64,000 nucleotides of DNA from Bacteroidia bacterium (GTDB lineage: Bacteria; Bacteroidota; Bacteroidia; Bacteroidales; Prolixibacteraceae). The stretch covers positions 1 through 64,000 of the forward strand of contig JANYKW010000079.1 in NCBI GenBank assembly GCA_025358025.1, read 5' to 3'. Position 1 is the stretch's first letter. Each line of letters opens with the position of its first letter. The notes under the pieces are model-generated. The model had not been told where the DNA came from. It ran no database searches and saw nothing but the letters and a program-made list of their open reading frames with translations. Positions 21,209 through 32,316 of this stretch are shown here, in pieces. The translations under genes were made by a program, and so were the position numbers.

Positions 21209-23380
21209 ATGAAAACTTTTCTTATAACCTTTTCCTTTCTATTTTTCACTTTGTCCCTATTCGGGCAACCAATAAACAACAAACCAAGAATTGGACTTGT
21301 CCTTTCCGGAGGAGGAGCCAAAGGATTTGCACATGTGGGAGTATTGAAAGTTTTGGAGGAGGCTAATATACCCATAGATTACATTGCAGGAACCAGTATT
21401 GGAAGTATTTTTGGCGGATTGTATGCCTGTGGTTATGATGCAGCAACGCTGGAGAGAATAGTAAAGAGTCAGGATTGGGGAAGCGTGCTAAGCAATGAAT
21501 ACAAGCAAGAATTTATACCTCCATTTGACAAAATTGATGAAGGACGATACAGTGTAAGGTTTCCCTTCGAGGAGAAAAAACTGGCACTTTCAAATGGAAT
21601 ACTTAATGGTCAAAATGCAATGGAACTTTTCTCGTACCTGACTTTGGGGTTTCACAATGTGGATGATTTTTCGAAATTGCCTATTCCATTTTTGTGCATT
21701 GCTACTGATTTGACGAACGGGGAAGAGGTTGTCATCAACAAGGGATATCTTCCAAAAGCAATGCGGGCCAGTATGGCCATTCCAGCCGCCTTTACATCGG
21801 CTGAAATTGATGGTCAAATGCTTGTAGATGGCGGAATCGTCAACAACTATCCTGTTGACAGGTGCCTTGAGATGGGAGCTGACATCATCATTGGAGTTGA
21901 CGTCCTGGACAGTTTAATGACTCATGATGATTTACAAGGTATTCCTGAGGTAATCGCCCAAATGATGTACTTCATGGGAAAAGAGCGGAATGAAAAAAAC
22001 ACCAAAGATGTTGACTTTTATATACGGCCCGAAATCCGTGGATATTCTGCAGCCAGTTTTGATGCAGAATCTGCTGAAGAGTTGATCCGGCGCGGGGAAG
22101 TCGCAGCGAGAAGGGTACTTCCTCAATTGATTCACCTGAGGGACTCCCTGCATTTGGTTTCGATACCACGTACCATTCATAATTTACCTGCCAATGATAC
22201 TATATTGGTAATCAGCCAGATTGAAGTAACCGGCACCGATCGTGCTAAAATTGCCTTTTATCTGGGGCAGACCGGAATAAAGCGTGATCAGCATGTTACC
22301 CTGGAGCATCTTAGAAATGGAATCTCGAGGCTTTATTCAACAGGGAATTATGAATATGTCAATTATCAACTTAAAGGAGACACGACAAAAACGCTGAAAG
22401 TAGAGGTTAAAGAGCGAAAGAACAATAAAATAAATGCAGGCCTTCACTACGATTCTGATTTAAGATCTGCTTTGCTCGTCAATATTACTATCAGAAACCA
22501 GCAGTTCTTTGGATCGAGGCTTTCCCTGGATGCCAAATTGTCTCAATACCCCATGTTTTCAGGACAGTATTCGATCGATAGAGGATGGAAGCCAGGATTT
22601 TATTCGAAGCTGATGTATGTTGCAGATCGCTATTATATATACAATGAAGAGAAAAAAACTGCTGAGATTGACATGTCAATGATCAACCTTCAGCTGGCAA
22701 CCCACTCATTTATTACCGATGCTACCCGGTTTACTTTGGGCGTTTCAATGGACAATTACAATATAGGATCAGTAATCGGCGATACAATAGGTTATGATAT
22801 AAGGGGCAAAGCCTATTTCAACCTATTTTCCAGAATAGAGCACAACCGATTGGATAAAATCTACTTCCCAACACATGGAACCAATGTATCCGTTGGTGCT
22901 AAAATAGTTCTGAACAATGGGAACAGTAATCCTTTTCTGATTGGTGACGTTTCTTTCAAAAGGGCAAGATCCTTTTCAGATAGAATCACCATACTATACA
23001 CCATCAATAGCAGGTTAATCTTTGGAAAAAACGAGTCGTTTTTTCACAAAGCTTTTCTGGGTGGTTCCCAACAGATAGATTACATGGATAACAACATACC
23101 TTTCAGTGGATTGTACAGATTGGAAATCAATACAGGCAATGTAATTGCAGGCAGACTTGAAACGCGATTAAGAATGTGGGAAAAGATATACTTTACTGCT
23201 ATCGGTGATTTTGGCTTATACAGTGATGATGATTTCGTTTATGGTAATGGAAAGAGCATCTATGGATTTGGACTGAATGCCGCTTATAACAGCGTAGTAG
23301 GACCTTTGGAATTTTCTTTCAGTTTTTCAAATTACAAACAGGATATCATCCCCTTTCTTTCACTTGGATATTGGTTCTGA
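21209..23380 (+). CDS. Patatin-like phospholipase fused to POTRA/BamA-like beta-barrel (PlpD/type Vd-like)
   Basis: GLVLSGGGAKGFAHVGVL, GTSIGS nucleophile elbow, DGGIVNNYPVD; C-terminal barrel ending in GYWF. Confidence 0.88.
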   Translation: MKTFLITFSFLFFTLSLFGQPINNKPRIGLVLSGGGAKGFAHVGVLKVLEEANIPIDYIAGTSIGSIFGGLYACGYDAATLERIVKSQDWGSVLSNEYKQEFIPPFDKIDEGRYSVRFPFEEKKLALSNGILNGQNAMELFSYLTLGFHNVDDFSKLPIPFLCIATDLTNGEEVVINKGYLPKAMRASMAIPAAFTSAEIDGQMLVDGGIVNNYPVDRCLEMGADIIIGVDVLDSLMTHDDLQGIPEVIAQMMYFMGKERNEKNTKDVDFYIRPEIRGYSAASFDAESAEELIRRGEVAARRVLPQLIHLRDSLHLVSIPRTIHNLPANDTILVISQIEVTGTDRAKIAFYLGQTGIKRDQHVTLEHLRNGISRLYSTGNYEYVNYQLKGDTTKTLKVEVKERKNNKINAGLHYDSDLRSALLVNITIRNQQFFGSRLSLDAKLSQYPMFSGQYSIDRGWKPGFYSKLMYVADRYYIYNEEKKTAEIDMSMINLQLATHSFITDATRFTLGVSMDNYNIGSVIGDTIGYDIRGKAYFNLFSRIEHNRLDKIYFPTHGTNVSVGAKIVLNNGNSNPFLIGDVSFKRARSFSDRITILYTINSRLIFGKNESFFHKAFLGGSQQIDYMDNNIPFSGLYRLEINTGNVIAGRLETRLRMWEKIYFTAIGDFGLYSDDDFVYGNGKSIYGFGLNAAYNSVVGPLEFSFSFSNYKQDIIPFLSLGYWF

Positions 23381-23542
23381 CATTTTCTACAATAAATGCG
23401 TTGCGTATCTTTGTTGGAAGCTGACAATTGAAAATGAATCATTGGTCATAAAGGATCATGCTGTATAGGCGAATAATTTCTGGTATAGTAAAACGCAAAA
23501 AAGATATTCGTTAAACTGAAACCCAACCGTTAACTAAAAAAA

Positions 23543-24973
23543 ATGAGGACAATATTCCCAATCATCCTATTGTTTTTCAATACTTTGATATCCGTATATG
23601 CACAAAAAAATGAAGTGGCATCTCTTTTTAGTGCAGAAAAGTTAAAAACAGCCTCGTACAGTGTTTATGCCATCGATGCAAATTCTGGTGAACGAATTTG
23701 CAGCACGGATCAGAAAAGTTTATCCACTGCTTCCGTAATGAAGCTATTCACAACTGCTGTTGCGCTGGATCTTCTCGGTCCGGATTATACCTTCACAACC
23801 TCACTCTTCTATTCGGGCAATATTGATCCTCAAAGTGGCACACTCGCTGGGAACCTGATCATTAAGGGAGGCGGAGATCCTGCATTTTATTCCTCATTTT
23901 TTCAGGATCATTACAAAGATTGTTTTGAAAACTGGATCCTTCAGATGAAAAAAAACGGGATTGAAAAGATCAGCGGCAATCTTTTGATAGATCTTTCTTT
24001 CATCAAAAGTTATGAAATCCCGGGAGGATGGGGCTGGGACGATATCGGGAATTACTATGGGGCGGGAGTTTCTGCTCTTTCTTACCATGACAACCAGTAT
24101 GAAATCCACTTTTCCTCAGCAAAAACCGAAGGAGTACAAACTGTCATCGGGACTGTCTATCCTGAAATTGATGCGCTGAAACTTGAGAACCACGTTCACT
24201 CTTCTTTTCTTGCAGGAGATCACACCATCGTATATGGTGCCCCAGGTTCAAATCACCAAACCATCGAAGGGACCATTCCTACAGGCCAGTCAGACTTTAT
24301 CGTCAGGGCAGCCATGCCCGATCCTCCGCTGATTGCCGCGAATGCTTTCCTGAAAAAGATGAAAGAAAGTGGAATTTTATTTTCAGGGATTATTAAAGAG
24401 GTGCCTGCCGGAGATCACGCACAAAAGATCTTGCTTGCAATCCAGGATTCTCCCCTACTGAAAGAGCTGATTGTACCGCTCAACAAAGAGAGTATTAATG
24501 TATATGCAGAGCATCTTCTGTGCGAAATTGGCCGGAAGAGTTCAGGCGAACCCACTACAAAAATGGGGTTAAAAGCATATCATCGATATTGTGCGGAGGA
24601 GGGGATTGATACTTTGGGTTTCTTTCCTGCTGATGGAAGCGGTCTCTCCAGAAGCAATTCACTTACTACAAAAACTTTGGTCGAAACATTGAAACATATT
24701 TACGACAGCAAATACCGGGAGCTCCTGGTCAATGCGTTGCCAATAGCCGGAGTGGACGGAACGCTGCGGAATTCATTCAAAGGTACTGTTCTCGAAAAAA
24801 ATGTAACAGCGAAAACCGGGTCAATGGAGCGGGTCCGAAGTTTGGCAGGCCTGCTTCATACCAGGAGCAATAAAACGCTGCTTTTTGCTGTTATTATTAA
24901 TAATTTTGACCTTAAGTCATCGGAATCTTCAAAACTTCTGGAATCTGTATTATTATCATTATATAACGAATAA
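23543..24973 (+). CDS. dacB: D-alanyl-D-alanine carboxypeptidase/endopeptidase (PBP4 family)
   Basis: STASVMKLFTTAVAL (SxxK), ADGSGLSRSN, TAKTGSMERVRSLAG (KTG). Confidence 0.9.
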   Translation: MRTIFPIILLFFNTLISVYAQKNEVASLFSAEKLKTASYSVYAIDANSGERICSTDQKSLSTASVMKLFTTAVALDLLGPDYTFTTSLFYSGNIDPQSGTLAGNLIIKGGGDPAFYSSFFQDHYKDCFENWILQMKKNGIEKISGNLLIDLSFIKSYEIPGGWGWDDIGNYYGAGVSALSYHDNQYEIHFSSAKTEGVQTVIGTVYPEIDALKLENHVHSSFLAGDHTIVYGAPGSNHQTIEGTIPTGQSDFIVRAAMPDPPLIAANAFLKKMKESGILFSGIIKEVPAGDHAQKILLAIQDSPLLKELIVPLNKESINVYAEHLLCEIGRKSSGEPTTKMGLKAYHRYCAEEGIDTLGFFPADGSGLSRSNSLTTKTLVETLKHIYDSKYRELLVNALPIAGVDGTLRNSFKGTVLEKNVTAKTGSMERVRSLAGLLHTRSNKTLLFAVIINNFDLKSSESSKLLESVLLSLYNE

Positions 24974-25115
24974 ACCCTATTCAATCTGAATTCAACGCTC
25001 TAAATGTGAATTTTGAATTTTTGGTTAAAATATTCCACTATTCACAGAACATAACAAAAAGAGTATAAAATCTTTAATTTATTAATTATTTAACCTAAAT
25101 CACTTACAATTTTAT

Positions 25116-25145
25116 TTTGTAGTGAATTTTTTATTAATACTTTTG
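25116..25145 (+). promoter_or_regulatory. Bacteroidota-type promoter upstream of the ilv leader
   Basis: TTTG (25116-25119), 18-nt spacer, TACTTTTG (25138-25145), matching TTTG/TAnnTTTG. Confidence 0.65.
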
Positions 25146-25220
25146 CCACAGTTGAGTTGCAGATTTTCACAATTAGCCGCTCATTGAAACATTAAAAACA
25201 ACAATTAAGTATAAAAGTGC

Positions 25221-25283
25221 ATGAACACATCCTTTGACAGTCTCCTCCTCGTGGTTATTCTAATTCTCGTCTGTGCAGGTTGA
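25221..25283 (+). CDS. Attenuator leader peptide MNTSFDSLLLVVILILVCAG
   Basis: ATG at 25221, stop TGA 25281-25283; ten consecutive Leu/Val/Ile codons directly upstream of an ilv operon and a terminator. Confidence 0.88.
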   Translation: MNTSFDSLLLVVILILVCAG

Positions 25284-25354
25284 GGAGGTTGAGTCTTTGT
25301 GATGACAAAAAATAGATGAACCTTTCTCAACAAAACGAGGAAGGTTCTTTTTTT
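25236..25354 (+). promoter_or_regulatory. Ribosome-mediated transcription attenuator of the ilv-leu operon
   Basis: Segment 1 CCTCCTC 25244-25250 pairs with GAGGAGG 25282-25288; GTTGAGGAGGTT 25279-25290 pairs with AACCTTTCTCAAC 25319-25331; the latter also forms the terminator stem. Confidence 0.85.
25318..25354 (+). terminator. Attenuator intrinsic terminator upstream of ilvD
   Basis: GAACCTTTCTC-AACAAAAC-GAGGAAGGTTC + TTTTTTT; 11-bp stem with one GU. Confidence 0.9.
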
Positions 25355-25365
25355 AAGAAAAAATT

Positions 25366-27198
25366 ATGAAAAAAGGGTTAAGGAGCAATCAATCCACGCA
25401 AGGGCGTAAAATGGCAGGAGCAAGAAGCTTGTGGCGTGCCAATGGAATGAAAGAGCAACATTTTGGAAAGCCCATCATCGCAATTGTCAACTCGTTTACA
25501 CAGTTTGTTCCGGGTCATGCGCATCTGCATGAAGTTGGACAGATGGTCAAACGGCTTGTTGAAGCCGAGGGCTGTTTTGCTGCTGAGTTCAACACCATCG
25601 CCATTGACGATGGAATTGCGATGGGGCATAACGGCATGCTATATTCTCTTCCCTCCAGGGATTTAATTGCCGACAGTGTAGAGTACATGGTGAACGCACA
25701 TCAGGCAGATGCGATGATATGCATATCCAACTGTGATAAAATTACCCCTGGAATGTTGATGGCCTCGATGCGGCTTAACATACCCTCCATCTTTGTATCA
25801 GGCGGACCAATGGAAGCCGGCGAAATACGGGGCAAAGCATACGACCTGGTAGATGCCATGGTTATGGGAGCAGACGATTCGATTGATGAACAGCTCCTTT
25901 TTGAGGTAGAACAGGATGCCTGTCCAACCTGCGGATCCTGCTCCGGAATGTTTACTGCGAACTCCATGAATTGCCTGACAGAGGCTTTGGGTCTCTCCCT
26001 TCCCGGAAACGGAACGATAGTGGCTACCCACGCCAATCGGAAAAAGCTTTTCGAAAAAGCGGCAAAGCGTATTGTAGAGATCACGAATGCATACTACCTT
26101 GAAGGCCATGAGGAGGTTCTACCCCGCTCAATAGCTACACGCGATGCCTTTATGAATGCCATGACGCTGGATATCGCTATGGGTGGTTCTACCAACACGG
26201 TCCTGCACCTTTTAGCTATCGCACATGAAGCAGGAGTTGATTTTACCATGAAGGAGATGGACGAACTCTCCCGGAGGGTACCATGCATTTGTAAAGTAGC
26301 TCCAAGTTCTTCCTACCACATTCAGGATGTAAACAGGGCTGGAGGCATCATGGGAATTTTGGGTGAACTGGAAAGAAACGGTTTGCTGAAACCAGACGTG
26401 TCGCGGGTGGATGAGCCGACCCTGGCAGCAGCTATTGAAAAATGGGATATTCGCAGGGTTGGCGCTACTTCAGAGGCAAAGAAATTTTATGCCTCAGCAC
26501 CCGGAAACCTGGGACGCAATCTGGTGATGGGTTCGCAGGAAAAATATTATGCAGAACCGGATGTGGATCGTAAGCACGGTTGTATCCGTTCGGCAGAGCA
26601 TGCCTTTTCCAAAGAGGGAGGTCTGGCGGTATTGTACGGAAACATAGCCCGCAATGGTTGCATCGTGAAAACTGCAGGTGTTGATGCCTCTGTTTATCAT
26701 TTTGAAGGGACAGCGCGTGTTTTTGAATCCCAGGAAGATTCCTGCACCGGTATTCTGGAAGGCAAGGTTAAAGCCGGAGATGTTGTAGTTATCCGCTATG
26801 AGGGACCCAAAGGTGGTCCGGGTATGCAGGAAATGCTCTATCCAACTTCCTACTTGAAATCAAGAAAGTTAGATAAATCCTGTGCTTTGCTTACCGACGG
26901 CCGGTTCTCCGGCGGTACATCAGGACTGTCAATTGGGCACGTTTCACCTGAAGCCGCTGCTGGAGGTGAAATTGCGCTGGTAGAGGACGGAGACCTGATT
27001 GTGATTGACATTCCAGCAAGGAAAATTGAATGGCTGATTACTGACGAAGAACTCGCTCTGCGCAAATCGAAAGCAGAGGCACGGGGCAAAAATGCCTATA
27101 AACCTGTTTTGAGGGAGAGAGAGGTCAGCGTGGCACTCAGGGCTTATGCTCAAAATGTATCCTCGGCTGACAAAGGGGCCATACGTTTGCTGGACTAA
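25366..27198 (+). CDS. ilvD: Dihydroxy-acid dehydratase
   Basis: [50 protein letters not shown]. Confidence 0.97.
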   Translation: MKKGLRSNQSTQGRKMAGARSLWRANGMKEQHFGKPIIAIVNSFTQFVPGHAHLHEVGQMVKRLVEAEGCFAAEFNTIAIDDGIAMGHNGMLYSLPSRDLIADSVEYMVNAHQADAMICISNCDKITPGMLMASMRLNIPSIFVSGGPMEAGEIRGKAYDLVDAMVMGADDSIDEQLLFEVEQDACPTCGSCSGMFTANSMNCLTEALGLSLPGNGTIVATHANRKKLFEKAAKRIVEITNAYYLEGHEEVLPRSIATRDAFMNAMTLDIAMGGSTNTVLHLLAIAHEAGVDFTMKEMDELSRRVPCICKVAPSSSYHIQDVNRAGGIMGILGELERNGLLKPDVSRVDEPTLAAAIEKWDIRRVGATSEAKKFYASAPGNLGRNLVMGSQEKYYAEPDVDRKHGCIRSAEHAFSKEGGLAVLYGNIARNGCIVKTAGVDASVYHFEGTARVFESQEDSCTGILEGKVKAGDVVVIRYEGPKGGPGMQEMLYPTSYLKSRKLDKSCALLTDGRFSGGTSGLSIGHVSPEAAAGGEIALVEDGDLIVIDIPARKIEWLITDEELALRKSKAEARGKNAYKPVLREREVSVALRAYAQNVSSADKGAIRLLD

Positions 27199-27201
27199 CG
27201 T

Positions 27202-27264
27202 GAGGGACGGAGGGACGGAGAGACGGATTAGACGGAGAGACAGATAAGACGGAGGGACGGTGAG
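27202..27264. repeat. Octamer array (GAGGGACG/GAGAGACG) after the ilvD stop codon
   Basis: About seven degenerate 8-9-mers gagggacg gagggacg gagagacg gattagacg gagagaca gataagacg gagggacg. Confidence 0.85.
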
Positions 27265-27319
27265 AAATACGAGGAATAGATATAAATTATAAAACTTCTT
27301 ATTACATAAATGATCAGAT

Positions 27320-29062
27320 ATGACAACTAAAAATGAGAAAATAAAAAATAGTTTGAACGAAGCGATAGAAATGACGGGTTCAGAAGCAATGATCCGCTCA
27401 TTGGTTGCAGAAGGTGTTGACACCATCTTTGGATACCCCGGAGGCGCTATCATGCCCATTTACGATGCGCTGTACGACTATGGTCATGCTGTCAAACATG
27501 TGCTGGTCCGGCATGAACAAGGGGCCGTTCATGCAGCTCAGGGATATGCACGTGTTTCGGGAAAGGTTGGAGTTTGTTTTGCAACTTCAGGACCTGGTGC
27601 CACCAACCTGATCACCGGGATAGCAGATGCCATGATTGATTCAACTCCGCTGGTTTGTGTTACCGGACAAGTAACTTCCGGATTGTTGGGCACAGATGCC
27701 TTTCAGGAATCTGATGTGATTGGAATTTCAATGCCTATTACCAAATGGAACTACCAGATAACCAGTCCGGAAGAAATACCTGAGGCCATTGCAAAAGCAT
27801 TTTATATAGCTTCGACAGGCAGGCCAGGACCAGTATTACTCGATATTACCAAAGATGCTCAATTCGGAAAACTGCAATTCTCTTACGAAAAATGCACCAA
27901 AATCAGATCGTATGTTCCCGAATTTCCAACCGATAAAAAGCATTTGAAGAAAGCAGCAGATCTTATCAATGCTGCCAAAAAACCTTACCTGATTTACGGA
28001 CAGGGGATCCTGCTTTCGGGTGCAGAAAAGGAGCTGCTGAGCTTCATCGGGAAAACAGGAATCCCGGCTGCATCAACTTTACTGGGCATTTCAGCACTAC
28101 CCAGCGACCATCCACTGAATATGGGTATGCTGGGAATGCATGGAAACTATGCACCAAATATCAAAACCAACGAATGTGATGTTTTGATTGCCATTGGCAT
28201 GCGATTTGATGACCGTGTGACAGGTAATATCAACACCTATGCGAAGCAGGCCAAAGTCATTCACATCGAGATTGACCCTGCAGAAATTGACAAGAATATC
28301 AAAACCGAAGTGGCAATCCTGGGAGATGCCAAACATGCTCTTCGTCTGCTCGCTACGCTTGTCGAAAACAAGCAGCATCAGGAATGGGTAAATGAATTCC
28401 TCCTGGCCAGAACGAAAGAGGAGGATAAAGTCATTATCAATGATCTAAAACCGAGCAAACCTGGGTTGACAATGGGTGAGGTTGTTCGTTTGTCCACAAA
28501 TCTTACAGACAACAAAGCAGTAATAGTAACAGACGTAGGCCAGAACCAGATGGCGGCAGCACGTTATGCCCGTTTTAACCAGACCAGATCGTGGGTGACT
28601 TCCGGTGGTCTGGGAACCATGGGATTTGGTCTGCCGGCTGCCATTGGGGCCAAATTTGGAGCACCTGAGAAGGAGGTAATTCTCTTTGCGGGTGATGGTG
28701 GTATTCAAATGACCATCCAGGAACTTGGGACCATTTCGCAGGAAAAATTGCCCGTTAAAATCGTGGTTTTAAACAACGATTTTTTGGGAATGGTACGGCA
28801 ATGGCAAGAACTCTTTTTCGAGAAGAGGTACTCATTTACCGAAATTACCAGTCCGGATTTTGTCAAACTGGCCTCAGCATACGGCATTCCCGGAGCAACT
28901 GTTTCCGATAGAAAAGATCTAGGGCTGGCAATGAAATCCATGATCGACTGCAAAGGCCCCTATCTGCTGGAAGTCAAAATTGAACAGGAAGACAACATCT
29001 TCCCCATGATCCCGGCTGGTGCCACTGTATCAAGATGCCTGTTAGGTTCAGATGAATTATAA
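27320..29062 (+). CDS. ilvB: Acetolactate synthase, large subunit
   Basis: TPP enzyme; GYPGGAIMPIYDAL, GDGGIQMTIQELGTI. Confidence 0.97.
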   Translation: MTTKNEKIKNSLNEAIEMTGSEAMIRSLVAEGVDTIFGYPGGAIMPIYDALYDYGHAVKHVLVRHEQGAVHAAQGYARVSGKVGVCFATSGPGATNLITGIADAMIDSTPLVCVTGQVTSGLLGTDAFQESDVIGISMPITKWNYQITSPEEIPEAIAKAFYIASTGRPGPVLLDITKDAQFGKLQFSYEKCTKIRSYVPEFPTDKKHLKKAADLINAAKKPYLIYGQGILLSGAEKELLSFIGKTGIPAASTLLGISALPSDHPLNMGMLGMHGNYAPNIKTNECDVLIAIGMRFDDRVTGNINTYAKQAKVIHIEIDPAEIDKNIKTEVAILGDAKHALRLLATLVENKQHQEWVNEFLLARTKEEDKVIINDLKPSKPGLTMGEVVRLSTNLTDNKAVIVTDVGQNQMAAARYARFNQTRSWVTSGGLGTMGFGLPAAIGAKFGAPEKEVILFAGDGGIQMTIQELGTISQEKLPVKIVVLNNDFLGMVRQWQELFFEKRYSFTEITSPDFVKLASAYGIPGATVSDRKDLGLAMKSMIDCKGPYLLEVKIEQEDNIFPMIPAGATVSRCLLGSDEL

Positions 29063-29086
29063 CCCTCAACCAGAAATTTCGCAACC

Positions 29087-29638
29087 ATGAAGCAAGAGTA
29101 TATTATCAGCGCATACAGTGAGAACCACATTGGTTTGCTCAACCGTATAACCATTATTTTCACCCGAAGGAAAGTAAATATTGAGAGTTTGACAGTTTCC
29201 GAATCAGCATTGGCAGGTATCTCAAAATTCACCATTGTGGTCAATGAGGAGAAAGAAAAGGTCGTTAATATCGTAAGGCAGATCGAAAAACAGATCGAAG
29301 TGCTAAAAGCTTTTTACCACACAAATGAGGAGATGATCTTCCAGGAAATAGCACTGTACAAAGTCCCTACGCAAGCACTGATGGACAGCGATCAAATCGA
29401 GAAGATGATCCGCAGTCACAACGCACGCATACTGGAAATCACCAAAGAATATACTGTTATCGAAAAAACTGGTCACAAAGAGGAGACCCAGGCCCTTTTC
29501 GACGGACTAAACCAGTTTGGAGTATTGCAGTTTATTCGTTCCGGAAGGGTTGCCATCACCCGCTCACCAATCGAAAGACTCTCTGAGTTTTTACGTGAGA
29601 GGGATTCGCTTCTGGATAAAATGGAGAAGAAGTCTTAG
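29087..29638 (+). CDS. ilvN: Acetolactate synthase, small (ACT) subunit
   Basis: ACT domain SAYSENHIGLLNRITIIFTRRKVNIESLTVS; adjacent to ilvB. Confidence 0.93.
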   Translation: MKQEYIISAYSENHIGLLNRITIIFTRRKVNIESLTVSESALAGISKFTIVVNEEKEKVVNIVRQIEKQIEVLKAFYHTNEEMIFQEIALYKVPTQALMDSDQIEKMIRSHNARILEITKEYTVIEKTGHKEETQALFDGLNQFGVLQFIRSGRVAITRSPIERLSEFLRERDSLLDKMEKKS

Positions 29639-29678
29639 AATAATCAAAATAAACATTTATCATTAAAAAAATCTTACA

Positions 29679-30728
29679 ATGACAAAAATTAAATTTGGAA
29701 CAGAAGAGGAAAACGTAATAACCCGTGAAGAATTTCCGGTATCAAAAGCACTCGAAATCCTAAAAGATGAAATTATAGCCGTAATTGGTTATGGCGTTCA
29801 GGGACCTGCACAAGCTATGAACATGCGGGACAATGGTTTTAAAGTAATTATTGGTCAGGCTCCTGAGTTTAAATCGGATTGGGAGAAAGCAATTAAAGAT
29901 GGTTGGATTCCGGGAGAAACACTATTTCCGGTGGTAGAAGCTGTAAAAAAGGCTACCATTATCCAGTTTCTTGTTTCGGATGCTGCCCAACGCTTGCTGT
30001 GGCCATCAATTAAGCCGTGTCTTAACGAAGGAGATGCGCTCTATTTTTCGCATGGTTTTTCAATAACATTCAAAGAACAAACGGATGTAATCCCACCGGC
30101 TAATATCGACGTGATCATGGCAGCACCCAAAGGGTCAGGCGCCAGCGTTCGTACCAATTTTCTCGCCGGAACAGGCATTAACTCCAGCTATGCTGTATTT
30201 CAGGATTATACAGGCAGGGCTTTGGATCGCACCCTGGCTCTTGGTATCGCCATCGGCTCCGGATATATGTTCCCTACAACCTTTGAGAATGAAGTATATT
30301 CCGACCTTACCGGCGAACGCGGTGTCCTGATGGGAGCCTTGGCAGGTATTATCGAAGCTCAGTATAAAGTTTTGCGCGATAACGGTCACAGCCCTTCCGA
30401 ATCTTTTAACGAAACGGTGGAAGAACTTACCCAAAGCCTCATTCGTCTGGTTGATCAGAACGGTATGGACTGGATGTATTCCAACTGCAGCGCGACTGCT
30501 CAACGTGGAGCCCTCGACTGGAGACATAAATTCCGCGAGGCAACCCTTCCGGTCTTTGAAGATCTGTACAAAAGTGTAAAATCGGGTGCAGAAACCAAAC
30601 GTGTTCTTGATTCAACCAGCAGCATCGATTATAAAGACTTTCTGGAAATTGAATTGAAGGAAATGCGCGAATCAGAACTTTGGACAGCAGGAGCTGCTGT
30701 TCGTAAATTGAGACCCGGCAACAACTAA
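29679..30728 (+). CDS. ilvC: Ketol-acid reductoisomerase
   Basis: [38 protein letters not shown]. Confidence 0.96.
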   Translation: MTKIKFGTEEENVITREEFPVSKALEILKDEIIAVIGYGVQGPAQAMNMRDNGFKVIIGQAPEFKSDWEKAIKDGWIPGETLFPVVEAVKKATIIQFLVSDAAQRLLWPSIKPCLNEGDALYFSHGFSITFKEQTDVIPPANIDVIMAAPKGSGASVRTNFLAGTGINSSYAVFQDYTGRALDRTLALGIAIGSGYMFPTTFENEVYSDLTGERGVLMGALAGIIEAQYKVLRDNGHSPSESFNETVEELTQSLIRLVDQNGMDWMYSNCSATAQRGALDWRHKFREATLPVFEDLYKSVKSGAETKRVLDSTSSIDYKDFLEIELKEMRESELWTAGAAVRKLRPGNN

Positions 30729-30733
30729 CCACG

Positions 30734-32257
30734 ATGGACAATAGAGTATACATTTTTGATACCACCTTACGTGATGGTGAACAGGTGCCTGGATGCCAGC
30801 TGAACACGATTGAAAAGATTGAGGTAGCCAAGGTGCTGGAGCAGTTGGGGGTTGACGTCATCGAGGCGGGCTTCCCGATTTCTAGTCCGGGCGACTTTAA
30901 ATCTGTGGTCGAAATTTCCAAGGCGGTTACCTGGCCAACTATTTGTGCCTTGACACGAGCGGTGGAAAAGGACATTGAGGTGGCTGCAGAGTCGCTAAAA
31001 TATGCCAAACGCGGACGAATTCATACAGGTATCGGCACCTCTCCTTATCATATCATCTCCAAACTCAACTCCAATCCGGATGAGATTCTGGAAAGGGCGG
31101 TCAGAGCGGTCAAATATGCAAAAAGGTTTGTCGAAGATGTAGAATTTTATGCCGAAGACGCCGGGCGTTCCGACAATGTTTATCTGGCCAGGGTAGTGGA
31201 AGCTGTTATCAAAGCCGGAGCTACCGTGGTTAATATCCCTGATACTACCGGCTATTGCTTACCTTACGATTTTGGAGAAAAGATCAGGTTCCTGATGGAA
31301 AATGTACCAAATATCCACAAAGCCATTGTATCCACCCACTGTCATAACGACCTGGGAATGGCTACCGCGAATACCATCGCCGGCGTGATGAACGGTGCAC
31401 GCCAGGTAGAGGTCACCATCAACGGCATTGGCGAACGTGCAGGAAATACTTCGCTCGAAGAGGTAGTTATGATTCTTCGCTCCCACAAGGAGCTGGATCT
31501 GCACACCAACATCAATACGAAGAATATCTACAAAACCAGTAAGCTCGTCTCTAGTTTGATGAATATGCCTGTTCAGCCCAACAAAGCCATTGTTGGCAGA
31601 AATGCTTTTGCCCACTCAAGCGGAATCCACCAGGACGGCGTGCTGAAAAATCGTGAAAACTACGAAATCATTGACCCAACTGAGGTAGGCATCAACGAAT
31701 CCTCGATCGTTCTGACTGCCCGAAGTGGCCGGGCTGCGCTAAAGCACCACCTGGATATGCTCGGGGTCAAACTGGCAAAAGAAAAACTCGATGAAGTCTA
31801 TCATGACTTTCTTATCATGGCCGATAAGAAGAAAGATATCAAAGAGGATGATCTGATGGTTTTGGTAGGCGAATTGGGACATGGCGAACGCCGAATCAAG
31901 CTGGACTTCTTGCAGGTAGTGACCGGTAAAAATCTGGTTCCGATGGCTACTTTACGTCTCGACATTTCGGGGGAGAAATTCACCGCCACAGAATCCGGCA
32001 ATGGGCCTGTCGATGCAGCCATCAAGGCAGTCAAAGCCATTATTCACCGCAAGGTTACCCTGTCTGAATTTCTGATTCAGGCTATCAATAAAGGCAGCGA
32101 TGACATTGGAAAAGTGCATATGCAGGTCGATTATGAAGGCAATATCTTCAACGGATTTGGTGCCAATACAGACATCATAACTGCTTCTGTTGAGGCTTTC
32201 ATCGATGCTATCAACAAAATTGGAAACAGTGAAGTGGCTTCCGACGTAAAAAAATAG
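30734..32257 (+). CDS. leuA: 2-isopropylmalate synthase
   Basis: [30 protein letters not shown]-terminal LeuA dimerisation domain. Confidence 0.95.
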   Translation: MDNRVYIFDTTLRDGEQVPGCQLNTIEKIEVAKVLEQLGVDVIEAGFPISSPGDFKSVVEISKAVTWPTICALTRAVEKDIEVAAESLKYAKRGRIHTGIGTSPYHIISKLNSNPDEILERAVRAVKYAKRFVEDVEFYAEDAGRSDNVYLARVVEAVIKAGATVVNIPDTTGYCLPYDFGEKIRFLMENVPNIHKAIVSTHCHNDLGMATANTIAGVMNGARQVEVTINGIGERAGNTSLEEVVMILRSHKELDLHTNINTKNIYKTSKLVSSLMNMPVQPNKAIVGRNAFAHSSGIHQDGVLKNRENYEIIDPTEVGINESSIVLTARSGRAALKHHLDMLGVKLAKEKLDEVYHDFLIMADKKKDIKEDDLMVLVGELGHGERRIKLDFLQVVTGKNLVPMATLRLDISGEKFTATESGNGPVDAAIKAVKAIIHRKVTLSEFLIQAINKGSDDIGKVHMQVDYEGNIFNGFGANTDIITASVEAFIDAINKIGNSEVASDVKK

Positions 32258-32316
32258 TTGAGCGTTGAGCGTGAAGAGCGGAAAGTTATTTAAGAATCAA
32301 ACCCTTTCAGAAGCCA

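Noticed and set aside
26944-27459. 171-aa minus-strand ORF spanning the ilvD-ilvB junction
   Set aside because: Runs antisense through ilvD, repeat array and ilvB; repeat-driven composition in the middle
30439-31008. 189-aa minus-strand ORF antisense to ilvC/leuA
   Set aside because: Shadow ORF on two conserved genes
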